Of a stretch of 64,000 bases of DNA, positions 9,694-17,020 are shown in pieces. A model generated the notes under the pieces. It had not been told where the DNA came from, searched no databases, and worked only from the letters and a program-made list of their open reading frames with translations. Position 1 is the first letter of the stretch. Each line of letters begins with the position of its first letter. The stretch lies in NCBI RefSeq assembly GCF_003149455.1, contig NZ_QFFK01000001.1, forward strand, positions 372,001-436,000. The letters are read 5' to 3'. Both the position numbers and the translations under genes were made by a program. Source of the DNA: Chitinophaga deserti. Its GTDB lineage: Bacteria; Bacteroidota; Bacteroidia; Chitinophagales; Chitinophagaceae.

Positions 9694-10902
9694 TTATTCC
9701 TGAACATCGACAATTATCTGCCTGCCATCAATCGTAAACCTGATGCCGGCGGTTTTCAAAATGCGCAAAGCCTGTGATAACGTGGACAGCTTGCGTATAG
9801 AACCCGTATAATGCTTATCCGGTATAGGACCAGAGTATTTAACATCCACATCGTACCAGCGCGATAATTGCCGCATTACGGTGGATAAATCATCATCATC
9901 AAACTCAAACATGCCTCCTTTCCAGGCAATTACCTTGTCTACATCCGCCTCCTCTACTTTCATCTGCCCGTTCTTCCTGGAAAGAACAGCCTGCTGCGAT
10001 GGCAACAGCACCACATCCTTTCCATCCGGTGAAATCACTTTCACCTTTCCTGTTACCAGCGTGGTATTGAGAGCACTTTCATCCTCATATGCCATGATGT
10101 TAAAACCTGTACCCAGTACAGCTACTTTTAACCCGTTCGGCATTTGCACGAGGAATGGCTGGGTGGGATTTTGCGCCACTTCAAAATAAGCTTCCCCGGT
10201 AAGGTAAACAGTTCTGTCACTGCCATTGAACCGGGTGGGGAATCGAAGGGAGGAGCCCGCATTCATCCAAACGCGGGAACCATCCGGCAATGTCACTTTA
10301 TATTCTCCGCCGCGCGGGGTGGTGAGGGTATTAAAAATCAACTCCTTTCCTGCTCCATCAGCGGCATTGTATACCAGCTGGCCTTTATTCTTACCGATCC
10401 GCGTTCCGTCTTTTTCCTCCAACCCCTGTTCACTCAGTTCGTCCAGGTTAATGGCTGTGCCGTCTCCCATTAACAGCTGTGCCCTGGTGCTGCCGGGTTG
10501 TACATCATTCCCGTGCGTGGTTGCAACCGCCTTTTCCGGGGCTGTATTTTCATCATTATATAACAGCTTCCAGCCTGCAACCGACACTGCCAATACTAAA
10601 ACCGCAGCTGCTGCTACACGCCACCAGCCCATACGCCGTACAACCGGCTTTGTATTTTCCTGTTGTGCAACATGCGACTGCAGCAGGCCACGGAAATGCG
10701 CCACCTCTGCATCCAGCCTTCCCTGGCTGGCGTTCAGCACATCAAACAACCGGCAGGCTTCTTCGAAGGGGATTCTTTTCTCCGGATTGGCAGCCAGCCA
10801 GGCTTCCCAATACCGCACAGCTTCCACATCGGCCCCCATACGGTAACGCAGGAAAGAATCATCCAGCAGGAAATCTTCGGCTATGTTGAATTGTTGTGCC
10901 AT
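9694..10902 (-). CDS. FecR family anti-sigma factor
   Basis: 402 residues from the ATG at 10902 (MAQQFNIAEDFLLDDSFLRY), which gives the usual family start; an upstream in-frame start would add 16 residues. A cytoplasmic N-terminal region is followed by a membrane segment near residue 105 (WWRVAAAAVLVLAVSVAGW), the FecR domain with VTLPDGSRVWMNAGSSLRFP, and a C-terminal DUF4974-like domain (FEFDDDDLSTVMRQLSRWYDVDVKY). It should hold the ECF sigma encoded just upstream in check until the STN domain of the downstream SusC contacts its periplasmic part. Confidence 0.95.
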   Translation of the reverse strand: MAQQFNIAEDFLLDDSFLRYRMGADVEAVRYWEAWLAANPEKRIPFEEACRLFDVLNASQGRLDAEVAHFRGLLQSHVAQQENTKPVVRRMGWWRVAAAAVLVLAVSVAGWKLLYNDENTAPEKAVATTHGNDVQPGSTRAQLLMGDGTAINLDELSEQGLEEKDGTRIGKNKGQLVYNAADGAGKELIFNTLTTPRGGEYKVTLPDGSRVWMNAGSSLRFPTRFNGSDRTVYLTGEAYFEVAQNPTQPFLVQMPNGLKVAVLGTGFNIMAYEDESALNTTLVTGKVKVISPDGKDVVLLPSQQAVLSRKNGQMKVEEADVDKVIAWKGGMFEFDDDDLSTVMRQLSRWYDVDVKYSGPIPDKHYTGSIRKLSTLSQALRILKTAGIRFTIDGRQIIVDVQE

Positions 10903-11018
10903 TGTTACGATTAGTATGCTATTGTGTAAGAAAAGGGCATTTATTCCCAAAGAAAACGGAACTATTTTCAGATTTTTTTTGGAGCCGGGAGCAATAGCGG
11001 CTCTTCGGGTAACGGGAG

Positions 11019-11651
11019 CTACCGCAAAAGCAGGTAAAACAATAATACAAGGAGGCCGTCAGACAGGCTCTTTAATGCCGCAGCCAGTGTATTGTAGGCG
11101 GTTTTGGTGGTAATACCGGCTTTTCTCCCCACTTCTTCCATGCTCAGCCCGTCAAAAAAACGCAGCTGTACCAGTTCTTTCTGCCGCGGAGTGAGCGTTG
11201 CCATGGCACGCCTCACCTTTTCCTTTACTTCATCGGAAGCCTGCATCGCCACAATACATTCTTCATAAGAAAGCTCAAATCCTTCTGTACTGTGAAACAG
11301 GTTGCCAGCTGCCTCGGTACGCTTGCGGTCTTCCCGGATGTCTGAAAATATCCTCCGGCGCAGGTAAGTGAGCAGGTACGATCTTATATTGGCGACTTCC
11401 GGTAGCTGGAGGCGGCGGTCCCACAATTCGAGGAAAACATCATTAATAGCATCGCGTGTACGTTCGGAATCGCCACATGTGCGGATGCCGTAGTTCAGCA
11501 GGTAAAAGTAAAGTTGTTCGTATAGACCAACCAGCGCCTCCTGCTCACCAAGGCGCATACGGTTCCATAATAATACCTCTACAGCACCGTTTTGTTGTCC
11601 GGCGCCGGTATTCAGTGATTCGTGGGATTGAATTGGTCGCTCACCGTTCAT
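11019..11651 (-). CDS. RNA polymerase ECF sigma-70 factor
   Basis: 210 residues. Region 2 is recognisable in YLLNYGIRTCGDSERTRDAINDVFLELWDRR-type sequence (around residues 48-80), and region 4 in ATLTPRQKELVQLRFFDGL followed by the helix-turn-helix SMEEVGRKAGITTKTAYNTL (about 150-190). This is the Bacteroidota FecI-like ECF subgroup that pairs with FecR and a SusC carrying an STN domain, which is the gene order seen here (sigma, FecR, SusC, SusD). It likely directs transcription of the downstream transporter genes. Confidence 0.93.
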   Translation of the reverse strand: MNGERPIQSHESLNTGAGQQNGAVEVLLWNRMRLGEQEALVGLYEQLYFYLLNYGIRTCGDSERTRDAINDVFLELWDRRLQLPEVANIRSYLLTYLRRRIFSDIREDRKRTEAAGNLFHSTEGFELSYEECIVAMQASDEVKEKVRRAMATLTPRQKELVQLRFFDGLSMEEVGRKAGITTKTAYNTLAAALKSLSDGLLVLLFYLLLR

Positions 11652-12147
11652 CAGTAATCATCAATTTCTTGTAAGTAACCGGGAATTGGAAGCTTCAATC
11701 AACCGTAAATCGGTGTGGAAGGATATAGGCGGAGGCATGCTTACCGCGCGGAAAAAACCGCTTCAAATACTTGATTTTCAAAACGTTTATCATACCCGTG
11801 AAAGTGTTGTTATTTTGGTTGCTAACTGTATATAGACGGTCGGCCGAGTTTATTGATTGCCAAGATACTTTTTTTTTTGATCGTTCCTGTTTTAATGGGG
11901 AAATGGGTAAGGCTCAGTACTTATGATTGTTGCCAATCGAATTTGTGTACAGAATAAAGCTCCGTAAAGCAAAAGAACATTCTGGCTGATATGTATGTAT
12001 CAATATACTTTCATTTATGGGGCAAACCGGAGAGTGGAAGAACCTGGTACTTATTAAATTTATCAGGTGCAGGAGTTTTAAAATTCAGTAACATCCAACT
12101 TTTAAAGATTCGTTATATCTTCCGTTTTCAAAGATCCCCTATAAGCT
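11652..12147. other. Intergenic region without recognised gene
   Basis: This 496-bp divergent gap between the ECF sigma gene and the secreted-protein gene is AT-rich with several homopolymer runs. I see no open frame of note, no RNA gene, and no clear TTTG/TAnnTTTG promoter on either strand. It must carry the start signals for both flanking genes. Confidence 0.5.
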
Positions 12148-13656
12148 ATGAATAAGTTCCTACTGGCGCTATGCTTCACCAGCCTGTCCGGCTTTGCCCA
12201 ACAACCGGTTATGGAGTTTCCCCAACAATTCTATACCGTGATGCTCAACCACGGCTTCTACGACATCTATTTTCAAAAGAATAAGACGCAGGACCGTTTC
12301 TCTCTTGTTATGCGTGACATCAGGACCTCCGGTTATATGCAGGTGGATAATACGTTTAAAATTCTAGACACTTTCAAAACGGACACGGACAAAAAGTTTT
12401 TCAATGGCCATGGGGATACCTATGTGGGCGGAACTGTTGATGGTAATAACTATAATTTTATCTATACAAATGGATTCAAGGCTACGTTTAACAAAACCCG
12501 TGTTTTTAAACTGGAGATAGTCGATTTTGAAAAAAAGAAAGTAACGCGTAGGACTGCATTTGAGATCCCTAATGAGGAAGAAGATGTGTGTTTCTTCAGC
12601 AGTGAAAATAGGTTTTATGCCATAACCGCCCTTAATGAAAGCAGCGAGCTGGTAATCCGTCGGATGAATGAAAAAGGCAAAGTAACCACTAAAAGAATCC
12701 GGGTGCGGGTACCGGATGGACAGGAAAAGAAAAGGAGGAAACTTTCCGGCTACCTGAAAAGAACTACTGTTATACACCATGATGATGCAGCAGACTTCTC
12801 TCAGGCCAGCGGTGGTTCGAAACTATTCACATCTCCCGGAAAAATACGCCTTATAGTTAACGGCGGCGACCTGCCCCCTCACCTGTTAACGATCGATACA
12901 GAAACGTTTAATTTGAAGGAGCAAACTTTCCCCCACGAGGAGTGGATAGGTAAAGAAACCCGTATCAATTCATTTGTAGCAAACAACAACGTGTTTTCCG
13001 TAGTACTTGGCCGTGATGATATCCGCATTGTGATGTTCGATGCTGAAAGCGGGAAACTGCTGGGTAACAAACAGATCAATGCAGCTAACTATTCATCATT
13101 GGTGACGGAACCGGCTGTTACTGAAACGAGAAAAGGAAAACGTATCAGTGAAAAAGAGGTAGGCAGCTTTGCAGCCCTCATGAAGGAATTGCATAAGCAT
13201 GACGGTGGCCTCATGGTAACACAGGAAACAAAGGATGGACTGTACACCTTAACCATTGGATCGTTTGAATACATTCCGGTTCCTTCCGGAGGAGGCGCAG
13301 GTAGTGGTTACTCAACTACCCCATCTGGCTTTAATAGCACAAAAGTCGGTGGCGCCCCTGATGCTCCCGGAGCGGTGATGTACTATAACCCCGGCAGTCC
13401 TGCGTATTCCTCTAATAATGCAAAGCATTATACCACAACCCGATTCCGGTTACTGGTAGATCCGGCCAATTTCCAGTTTAAGCCCGGAAAGACAACGCTG
13501 CCCATATCTGATCAGATCAAAGATTTTCAGGAGAGTCTCAACCTCAAGAAAACACATACCACTATTCAATTTAATTTAGGTTCTAACCGCTATTACGGTT
13601 ACTATGATGGGAAATCCGAAATATACAGAATCATTCGGATGGATAAAAAAGAATAA
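12148..13656 (+). CDS. Secreted protein of unknown function
   Basis: 502 residues with a clear signal peptide (MNKFLLALCFTSLSGFAQQ), so it is exported. I do not recognise the family. The body is rich in alternating hydrophobic and polar strands, with repeated phrases of the type FKLEIVDFEKKKVTRR, LLTIDTETFNLKEQTF and IVMFDAESGKLLGNKQ that suggest a propeller-like beta fold. A Gly/Ser/Pro-rich stretch (about residues 382-425, beginning PSGGGAGSGYSTTPSG) interrupts the C-terminal third. It stands alone, divergent from the sigma gene and at the left edge of the defence island. A cytoplasmic role is unlikely given the signal peptide. Confidence 0.75.
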   Translation: MNKFLLALCFTSLSGFAQQPVMEFPQQFYTVMLNHGFYDIYFQKNKTQDRFSLVMRDIRTSGYMQVDNTFKILDTFKTDTDKKFFNGHGDTYVGGTVDGNNYNFIYTNGFKATFNKTRVFKLEIVDFEKKKVTRRTAFEIPNEEEDVCFFSSENRFYAITALNESSELVIRRMNEKGKVTTKRIRVRVPDGQEKKRRKLSGYLKRTTVIHHDDAADFSQASGGSKLFTSPGKIRLIVNGGDLPPHLLTIDTETFNLKEQTFPHEEWIGKETRINSFVANNNVFSVVLGRDDIRIVMFDAESGKLLGNKQINAANYSSLVTEPAVTETRKGKRISEKEVGSFAALMKELHKHDGGLMVTQETKDGLYTLTIGSFEYIPVPSGGGAGSGYSTTPSGFNSTKVGGAPDAPGAVMYYNPGSPAYSSNNAKHYTTTRFRLLVDPANFQFKPGKTTLPISDQIKDFQESLNLKKTHTTIQFNLGSNRYYGYYDGKSEIYRIIRMDKKE

Positions 13657-13860
13657 GATGGTTACTTACATTTCCTGATGCAATAAGTACATTTAATTGA
13701 TTATTATATACATGTAACGAAAAGGTACACATTGCGAGCAAGTTTTTGACATCTTGTTAGTCCATAGATATCAGTAAAAAACATGCACTTGCATACTTTA
13801 TTTAGCGCACCTTAATTGACAGATAGCTCTCTTTCTTCTCAGATGAGAAACGATAAACAA

Positions 13861-13900
13861 CCAGCATATGTAAATAATAAATAAAATTTACATATGCTGG
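13861..13900. repeat. Perfect 15-bp inverted repeat (hairpin) downstream of capV
   Basis: Arms at 13861-13875 (CCAGCATATGTAAAT) and 13886-13900 are exact reverse complements around a 10-base A/T loop. It lies about 50 bp past the capV stop and could terminate the CBASS transcript, although no strong T-run follows on the minus strand. A second perfect 12-bp palindrome, GGCTAATTAGCC, sits at 13916-13927 between the hairpin and capV. Confidence 0.7.
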
Positions 13901-13949
13901 TGAGAGGAGTAGTCTGGCTAATTAGCCCCAATATCCTAAATGCGCCGGA

Positions 13950-14960
13950 TCACTCTAAAATTTCCTTGATCACGTGGTGATTGTTATGCTGGAAAACCTG
14001 TAGTGCCTTTTCGCTTAGTTTGTCGAGTTTAATCAAGTTAGTCTCATCCAAGGCTACCAGACAAGTTTTATCCAACGCGGTATTTACACGTATATAATCA
14101 AAATTTTCACCTTCCAGTTTACCAATTCCTTGGTGTTTTAGGCTTATTAGATTTTCTACCTGTTGCGACTGCCCTTGCATAAAAACATCTATGATACGTT
14201 TTTTCCGAAGCCAGTAACCCAAGCCCCAGCATGACCTTGAACAACCATCAGCAAATTTATGATGACCTGTTCCAATGCTTAGTATCTTCAGATCGCTTAG
14301 CGAACGACCGAATGCCTTTTGCGCCTCCTCGATTGCGATCACGGTTGGATTATTTGAGAATACCCCACCGTCAATCTTATGATTGAATGACTGTTCATTT
14401 CCATTAAGATCGGCGTATGTCGCGCTGTAGGGGTTAAAGAATGTCGGTGCTGCACCTGTTGCCATTGCTGCAATGTAAGCAGGGATGTGGTAATCCCTTA
14501 CAAAAATTGGATGGTATTGATTTTTGAGTATAGACGGACGGCCTTCCATTAAGTCGTAAATGGGAATGCAAACATTCGTTTTTACGTCGGCCAACCTCGG
14601 GTCCTGGCCATTAAAATTGGCCTGATAAGTCTGACGCACTAATTTTTCCAGATTTGTCCGTTTGTATTTGGCTTGAAAAATCTGCCGAAGAGGCCACCAT
14701 GGTCTGCTGAATATAGTTGATGCGTTCTCACGGTAGAGTTTGTGAATCTGTGCTGCAGGAATACCCAACGCAACACTGAGCGCAATGATACCTCCAGTCG
14801 AGGTCCCGGTTATTAAATCAAAGTGCTGGTATAGATGCGGCTTGTCAGGGAAGTATGTAGGAAGCACTGCTTCTAACTCCATTAAATATTTGGCTGGAAA
14901 CACACCTCGTATTCCTCCGCCATCAATGCTCAAAATTCTAAATGTATTCTTATTGCTCAT
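13950..14960 (-). CDS. capV: CapV-type patatin-like phospholipase (CBASS effector)
   Basis: 336 residues, no signal peptide. Patatin motifs are complete: the oxyanion loop DGGGIRG (13-19), the nucleophile elbow GTSTGG with Ser54, and the catalytic Asp197 in KIDGGVFSNNP, giving a Ser-Asp dyad. Length and the TGAAPTFFNPY segment fit CapV, which degrades inner-membrane phospholipids when bound by the cyclic dinucleotide made by the partner CD-NTase, aborting phage infection. It is the third gene of a compact operon, starting 6 bp after the E2-like gene. Activation specifically by cGAMP is known for the Vibrio and E. coli proteins and is only inferred here. Confidence 0.9.
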   Translation of the reverse strand: MSNKNTFRILSIDGGGIRGVFPAKYLMELEAVLPTYFPDKPHLYQHFDLITGTSTGGIIALSVALGIPAAQIHKLYRENASTIFSRPWWPLRQIFQAKYKRTNLEKLVRQTYQANFNGQDPRLADVKTNVCIPIYDLMEGRPSILKNQYHPIFVRDYHIPAYIAAMATGAAPTFFNPYSATYADLNGNEQSFNHKIDGGVFSNNPTVIAIEEAQKAFGRSLSDLKILSIGTGHHKFADGCSRSCWGLGYWLRKKRIIDVFMQGQSQQVENLISLKHQGIGKLEGENFDYIRVNTALDKTCLVALDETNLIKLDKLSEKALQVFQHNNHHVIKEILE

Positions 14961-14966
14961 TTCCTG

Positions 14967-15419
14967 TTAAGTTAAGTGATCACCTTCATTAGTGCCTTCC
15001 TGTTCAGGATCGTCGTGTTCAATGCCTCCACCGAGCCATTCGCCATCAGTAAGTAGCCAATGTTCGTAGTAATACAACCAATCCGTGGCCCATGGTAGGA
15101 TGGTTTTTACGAAAAACATACTCGGATCCCATTCCCGTTCTACCGGATAGTATAGGCAGAGCTTCTGATTCGGCGTACTGTAAACATGTGGAAGTTTTGT
15201 CTTTCCTTTCGCTAGTTTTAGCTTCGGAGAAATCACAAAGACACCAACCCCTGTCTTTCGACTGTAGGTCAAGCGGAGTTTATAAAGGGGACTGAGAGAG
15301 GTTGGCTGAACCCACCCCTCCCATGCCAATCCTTGCTCACCGCTTCGCGTCACCGTGCTGCCCGGAAAATAGGAACGCAGTGCGCCAGCTTGGTGCATTA
15401 AACTAATTCTATAGCTCAT
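14967..15419 (-). CDS. CBASS E2-like (Cap2-short) conjugating protein
   Basis: 150 residues from the ATG at 15419, which overlaps the end of the CD-NTase frame by 11 bp; the frame stays open upstream but that part lies inside the CD-NTase. The sequence LPHVYSTPNQKLCLYYP places a single Cys88 after an HVYS strand, followed by EREWDP, TILPWATDWLYYYEHWL and GEWLGGG, a pattern I associate with the stand-alone E2-like proteins of short type II CBASS. These load the CD-NTase C-terminus on the catalytic Cys and attach it to targets, priming nucleotide synthesis. No E1 domain and no JAB-type Cap3 protease is encoded nearby. The tail after residue 134 is acidic. Confidence 0.8.
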   Translation of the reverse strand: MSYRISLMHQAGALRSYFPGSTVTRSGEQGLAWEGWVQPTSLSPLYKLRLTYSRKTGVGVFVISPKLKLAKGKTKLPHVYSTPNQKLCLYYPVEREWDPSMFFVKTILPWATDWLYYYEHWLLTDGEWLGGGIEHDDPEQEGTNEGDHLT

Positions 15420-16641
15420 TACTTCCGTGGAATTTATGATCTGGGACAGAGGTTCTGCCAGATGTACCCAGAATACCAGTACCTGCAGCCATATACAGAC
15501 CACCATTTTCGCGAAGAGTCCTAGTTTCGTTGCCCATATTAGCGAATACAGACTTTACTAGACTCTCTCCAAACGGCTTTTCTATTGCCTCTTTAAGTCC
15601 GAAGATGGTATCCTGTTCTGCAATGAGCGCAATATCTTTCTTTACCTGACGCATCCACTTCCAGAAATTTTCTTCTTTTTCATGGCAGGTGGGCCATTTG
15701 TCTGCAAAGTTTTCCATTGGGTTTACCGGATTGCCAATCCAGTAGTAGTAGTGCTGGTTCACCACATCGTATTTTTTTTCTATATATCGCTCCATTTGAG
15801 CTACAACGTTCTTAAGAGCCGACAGTACATCATCCTCTCCATTATAAGCCCAGGCAGCCAGCGTAGTGATAATAATAGAAATGGGTTTATTATCCGCCTT
15901 TTTAAACATTATGTCACGGTGTCGTTTCAGGATTTGAACAACGCGCTGTAGGGGAAGCTTTTTGTGCTGTTGCTTTGGAACCGGCTGAATAGCTTCATAA
16001 AGCACCAATGACTTACGAAGGGTAGTAATTTGCGAGCGATACTTAAACCAGGCAGCAAACCCGAACATGTTGCTTGATGGCCAATTGAGGATATCGCTGC
16101 TTGTTTTGTAGTATGGATGAAGAGTATCGGTGATCCGGATGGCCATCGCCTGAGCATTAGCCATGTCCCCGTCGTCCATACTTTTTTCCAAAAGCTGAAA
16201 AAATCCCTGCCCTACAACGGAAGGAAGAATATCCAAGTGGAAACCACGGCCCTCTACATATTTAAGCGTCCAATTTCTTCTTCCTTCAGGTCGAAGTAAT
16301 TTTGCATAAAGCTTATGATCGCGTAAGCGGTTACCTATTGCAGCTTTGAGGTTTGCTTGCGTCCATCCATCCATTACTCCGGAAAGCCGGCATACCAGAT
16401 CGATATCCAGATCATCCGTTTCGTTCACCGGCTTAATCATAGTACCCAAAAGGAAGGAGCCTTGAGGCTGAATTTCAGGTCGGAGAATAGTCAAGGGTGA
16501 GCCCTCGGCTGCCAGCCAACCACCAACTGCCTCATAGCTCTCAACTGCTCTTTCATACTCAGTTGGTGAAATATCCAATCCCTCACCTAAGCCGTTTAAT
16601 ACGGCGGAAATTTGTCTTTCTTGTTCTTTATTTATTATCAT
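15409..16641 (-). CDS. CBASS cyclic oligonucleotide synthase (CD-NTase, DncV/cGAS-like)
   Basis: 410 residues from the ATG at 16641 (MIINKEQERQ); an upstream in-frame start would add 27 residues of unlikely sequence. Catalytic features are complete: QGSFLLGT with Gly61-Ser62, the metal-binding DDLDID (Asp79/Asp81), and the third acid Asp137 in FHLDILP. The enzyme should cyclise nucleotides into a second messenger upon phage infection and activate CapV. The C-terminus reads HKFHG followed by four extra residues, SNEL, encoded in the overlap with the E2 start. The messenger species cannot be predicted. Base composition is AT-richer than flanking housekeeping genes, as in acquired islands. Confidence 0.9.
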   Translation of the reverse strand: MIINKEQERQISAVLNGLGEGLDISPTEYERAVESYEAVGGWLAAEGSPLTILRPEIQPQGSFLLGTMIKPVNETDDLDIDLVCRLSGVMDGWTQANLKAAIGNRLRDHKLYAKLLRPEGRRNWTLKYVEGRGFHLDILPSVVGQGFFQLLEKSMDDGDMANAQAMAIRITDTLHPYYKTSSDILNWPSSNMFGFAAWFKYRSQITTLRKSLVLYEAIQPVPKQQHKKLPLQRVVQILKRHRDIMFKKADNKPISIIITTLAAWAYNGEDDVLSALKNVVAQMERYIEKKYDVVNQHYYYWIGNPVNPMENFADKWPTCHEKEENFWKWMRQVKKDIALIAEQDTIFGLKEAIEKPFGESLVKSVFANMGNETRTLRENGGLYMAAGTGILGTSGRTSVPDHKFHGSNEL

Positions 16642-16703
16642 TTCTGATATACGTTTTGTGAAAAAATCCCCACTGCGACAACCGGATTGCCGCAAAAATC
16701 TAT

Positions 16704-16730
16704 TTAAACACACGTTTAACACTTGAGTGT
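16704..16730. promoter_or_regulatory. Two adjoining palindromes upstream of the CBASS operon
   Basis: TTAAAC-ACAC-GTTTAA (16704-16719, 6-bp arms) abuts ACACT-TG-AGTGT (16719-16730, 5-bp arms), 63-90 bp upstream of the CD-NTase start. Position and symmetry suit an operator for a dimeric regulator, but no regulator gene sits in the operon and I found no convincing TTTG/TAnnTTTG promoter here. Confidence 0.4.
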
Positions 16731-16990
16731 AAGCAAAAGCATCCTGAATCTAAGGCAGAAACCATAGAAAATGGCAAAGGATAGATTGCTGTAGTAGGAA
16801 GTAATGGAAGTGTTACCTTGGCATTGCTGTTGATTTGGTTTGTCCAGCGATTGTCTGTCGGAGCTAGAATTTGCCGAACATGGTTGGTCAATCAGATTTT
16901 ATTTGTAAGTTTGACCAGAACAACCTTAATTTCAAATGGGAGAACAGCCCATCGTTTTCGCTTCCCCAAGCAGAATAAAATTTTCGGTTG

Positions 16991-17016
16991 ATGGAGACCC
17001 ATGTCAAGGTCTCCAT
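16991..17016. terminator. Hairpin downstream of the AAA-TPR ATPase gene
   Basis: A perfect 9-bp stem (ATGGAGACC at 16991-16999 and its complement at 17008-17016) with an 8-base loop, directly after the ATPase stop codon. The T-run is on the plus-strand side; on the minus strand the tail is only AT-rich, so termination efficiency is uncertain. The rest of 16731-16990 holds nothing I recognise. Confidence 0.65.
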
Positions 17017-17020
17017 TTTT

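Noticed and set aside
14967..15506. Starting the E2-like protein at 15506, giving 179 residues
   Set aside because: The extra 29 residues are encoded inside the CD-NTase frame and are hydrophobic and unconserved; the ATG at 15419 fits the tight operon overlap.
16700..16891. A 63-codon minus-strand frame upstream of the CD-NTase, possibly an extra CBASS gene
   Set aside because: It has no conserved motif, overlaps the palindromic leader region and ends inside it, so it looks like non-coding DNA.
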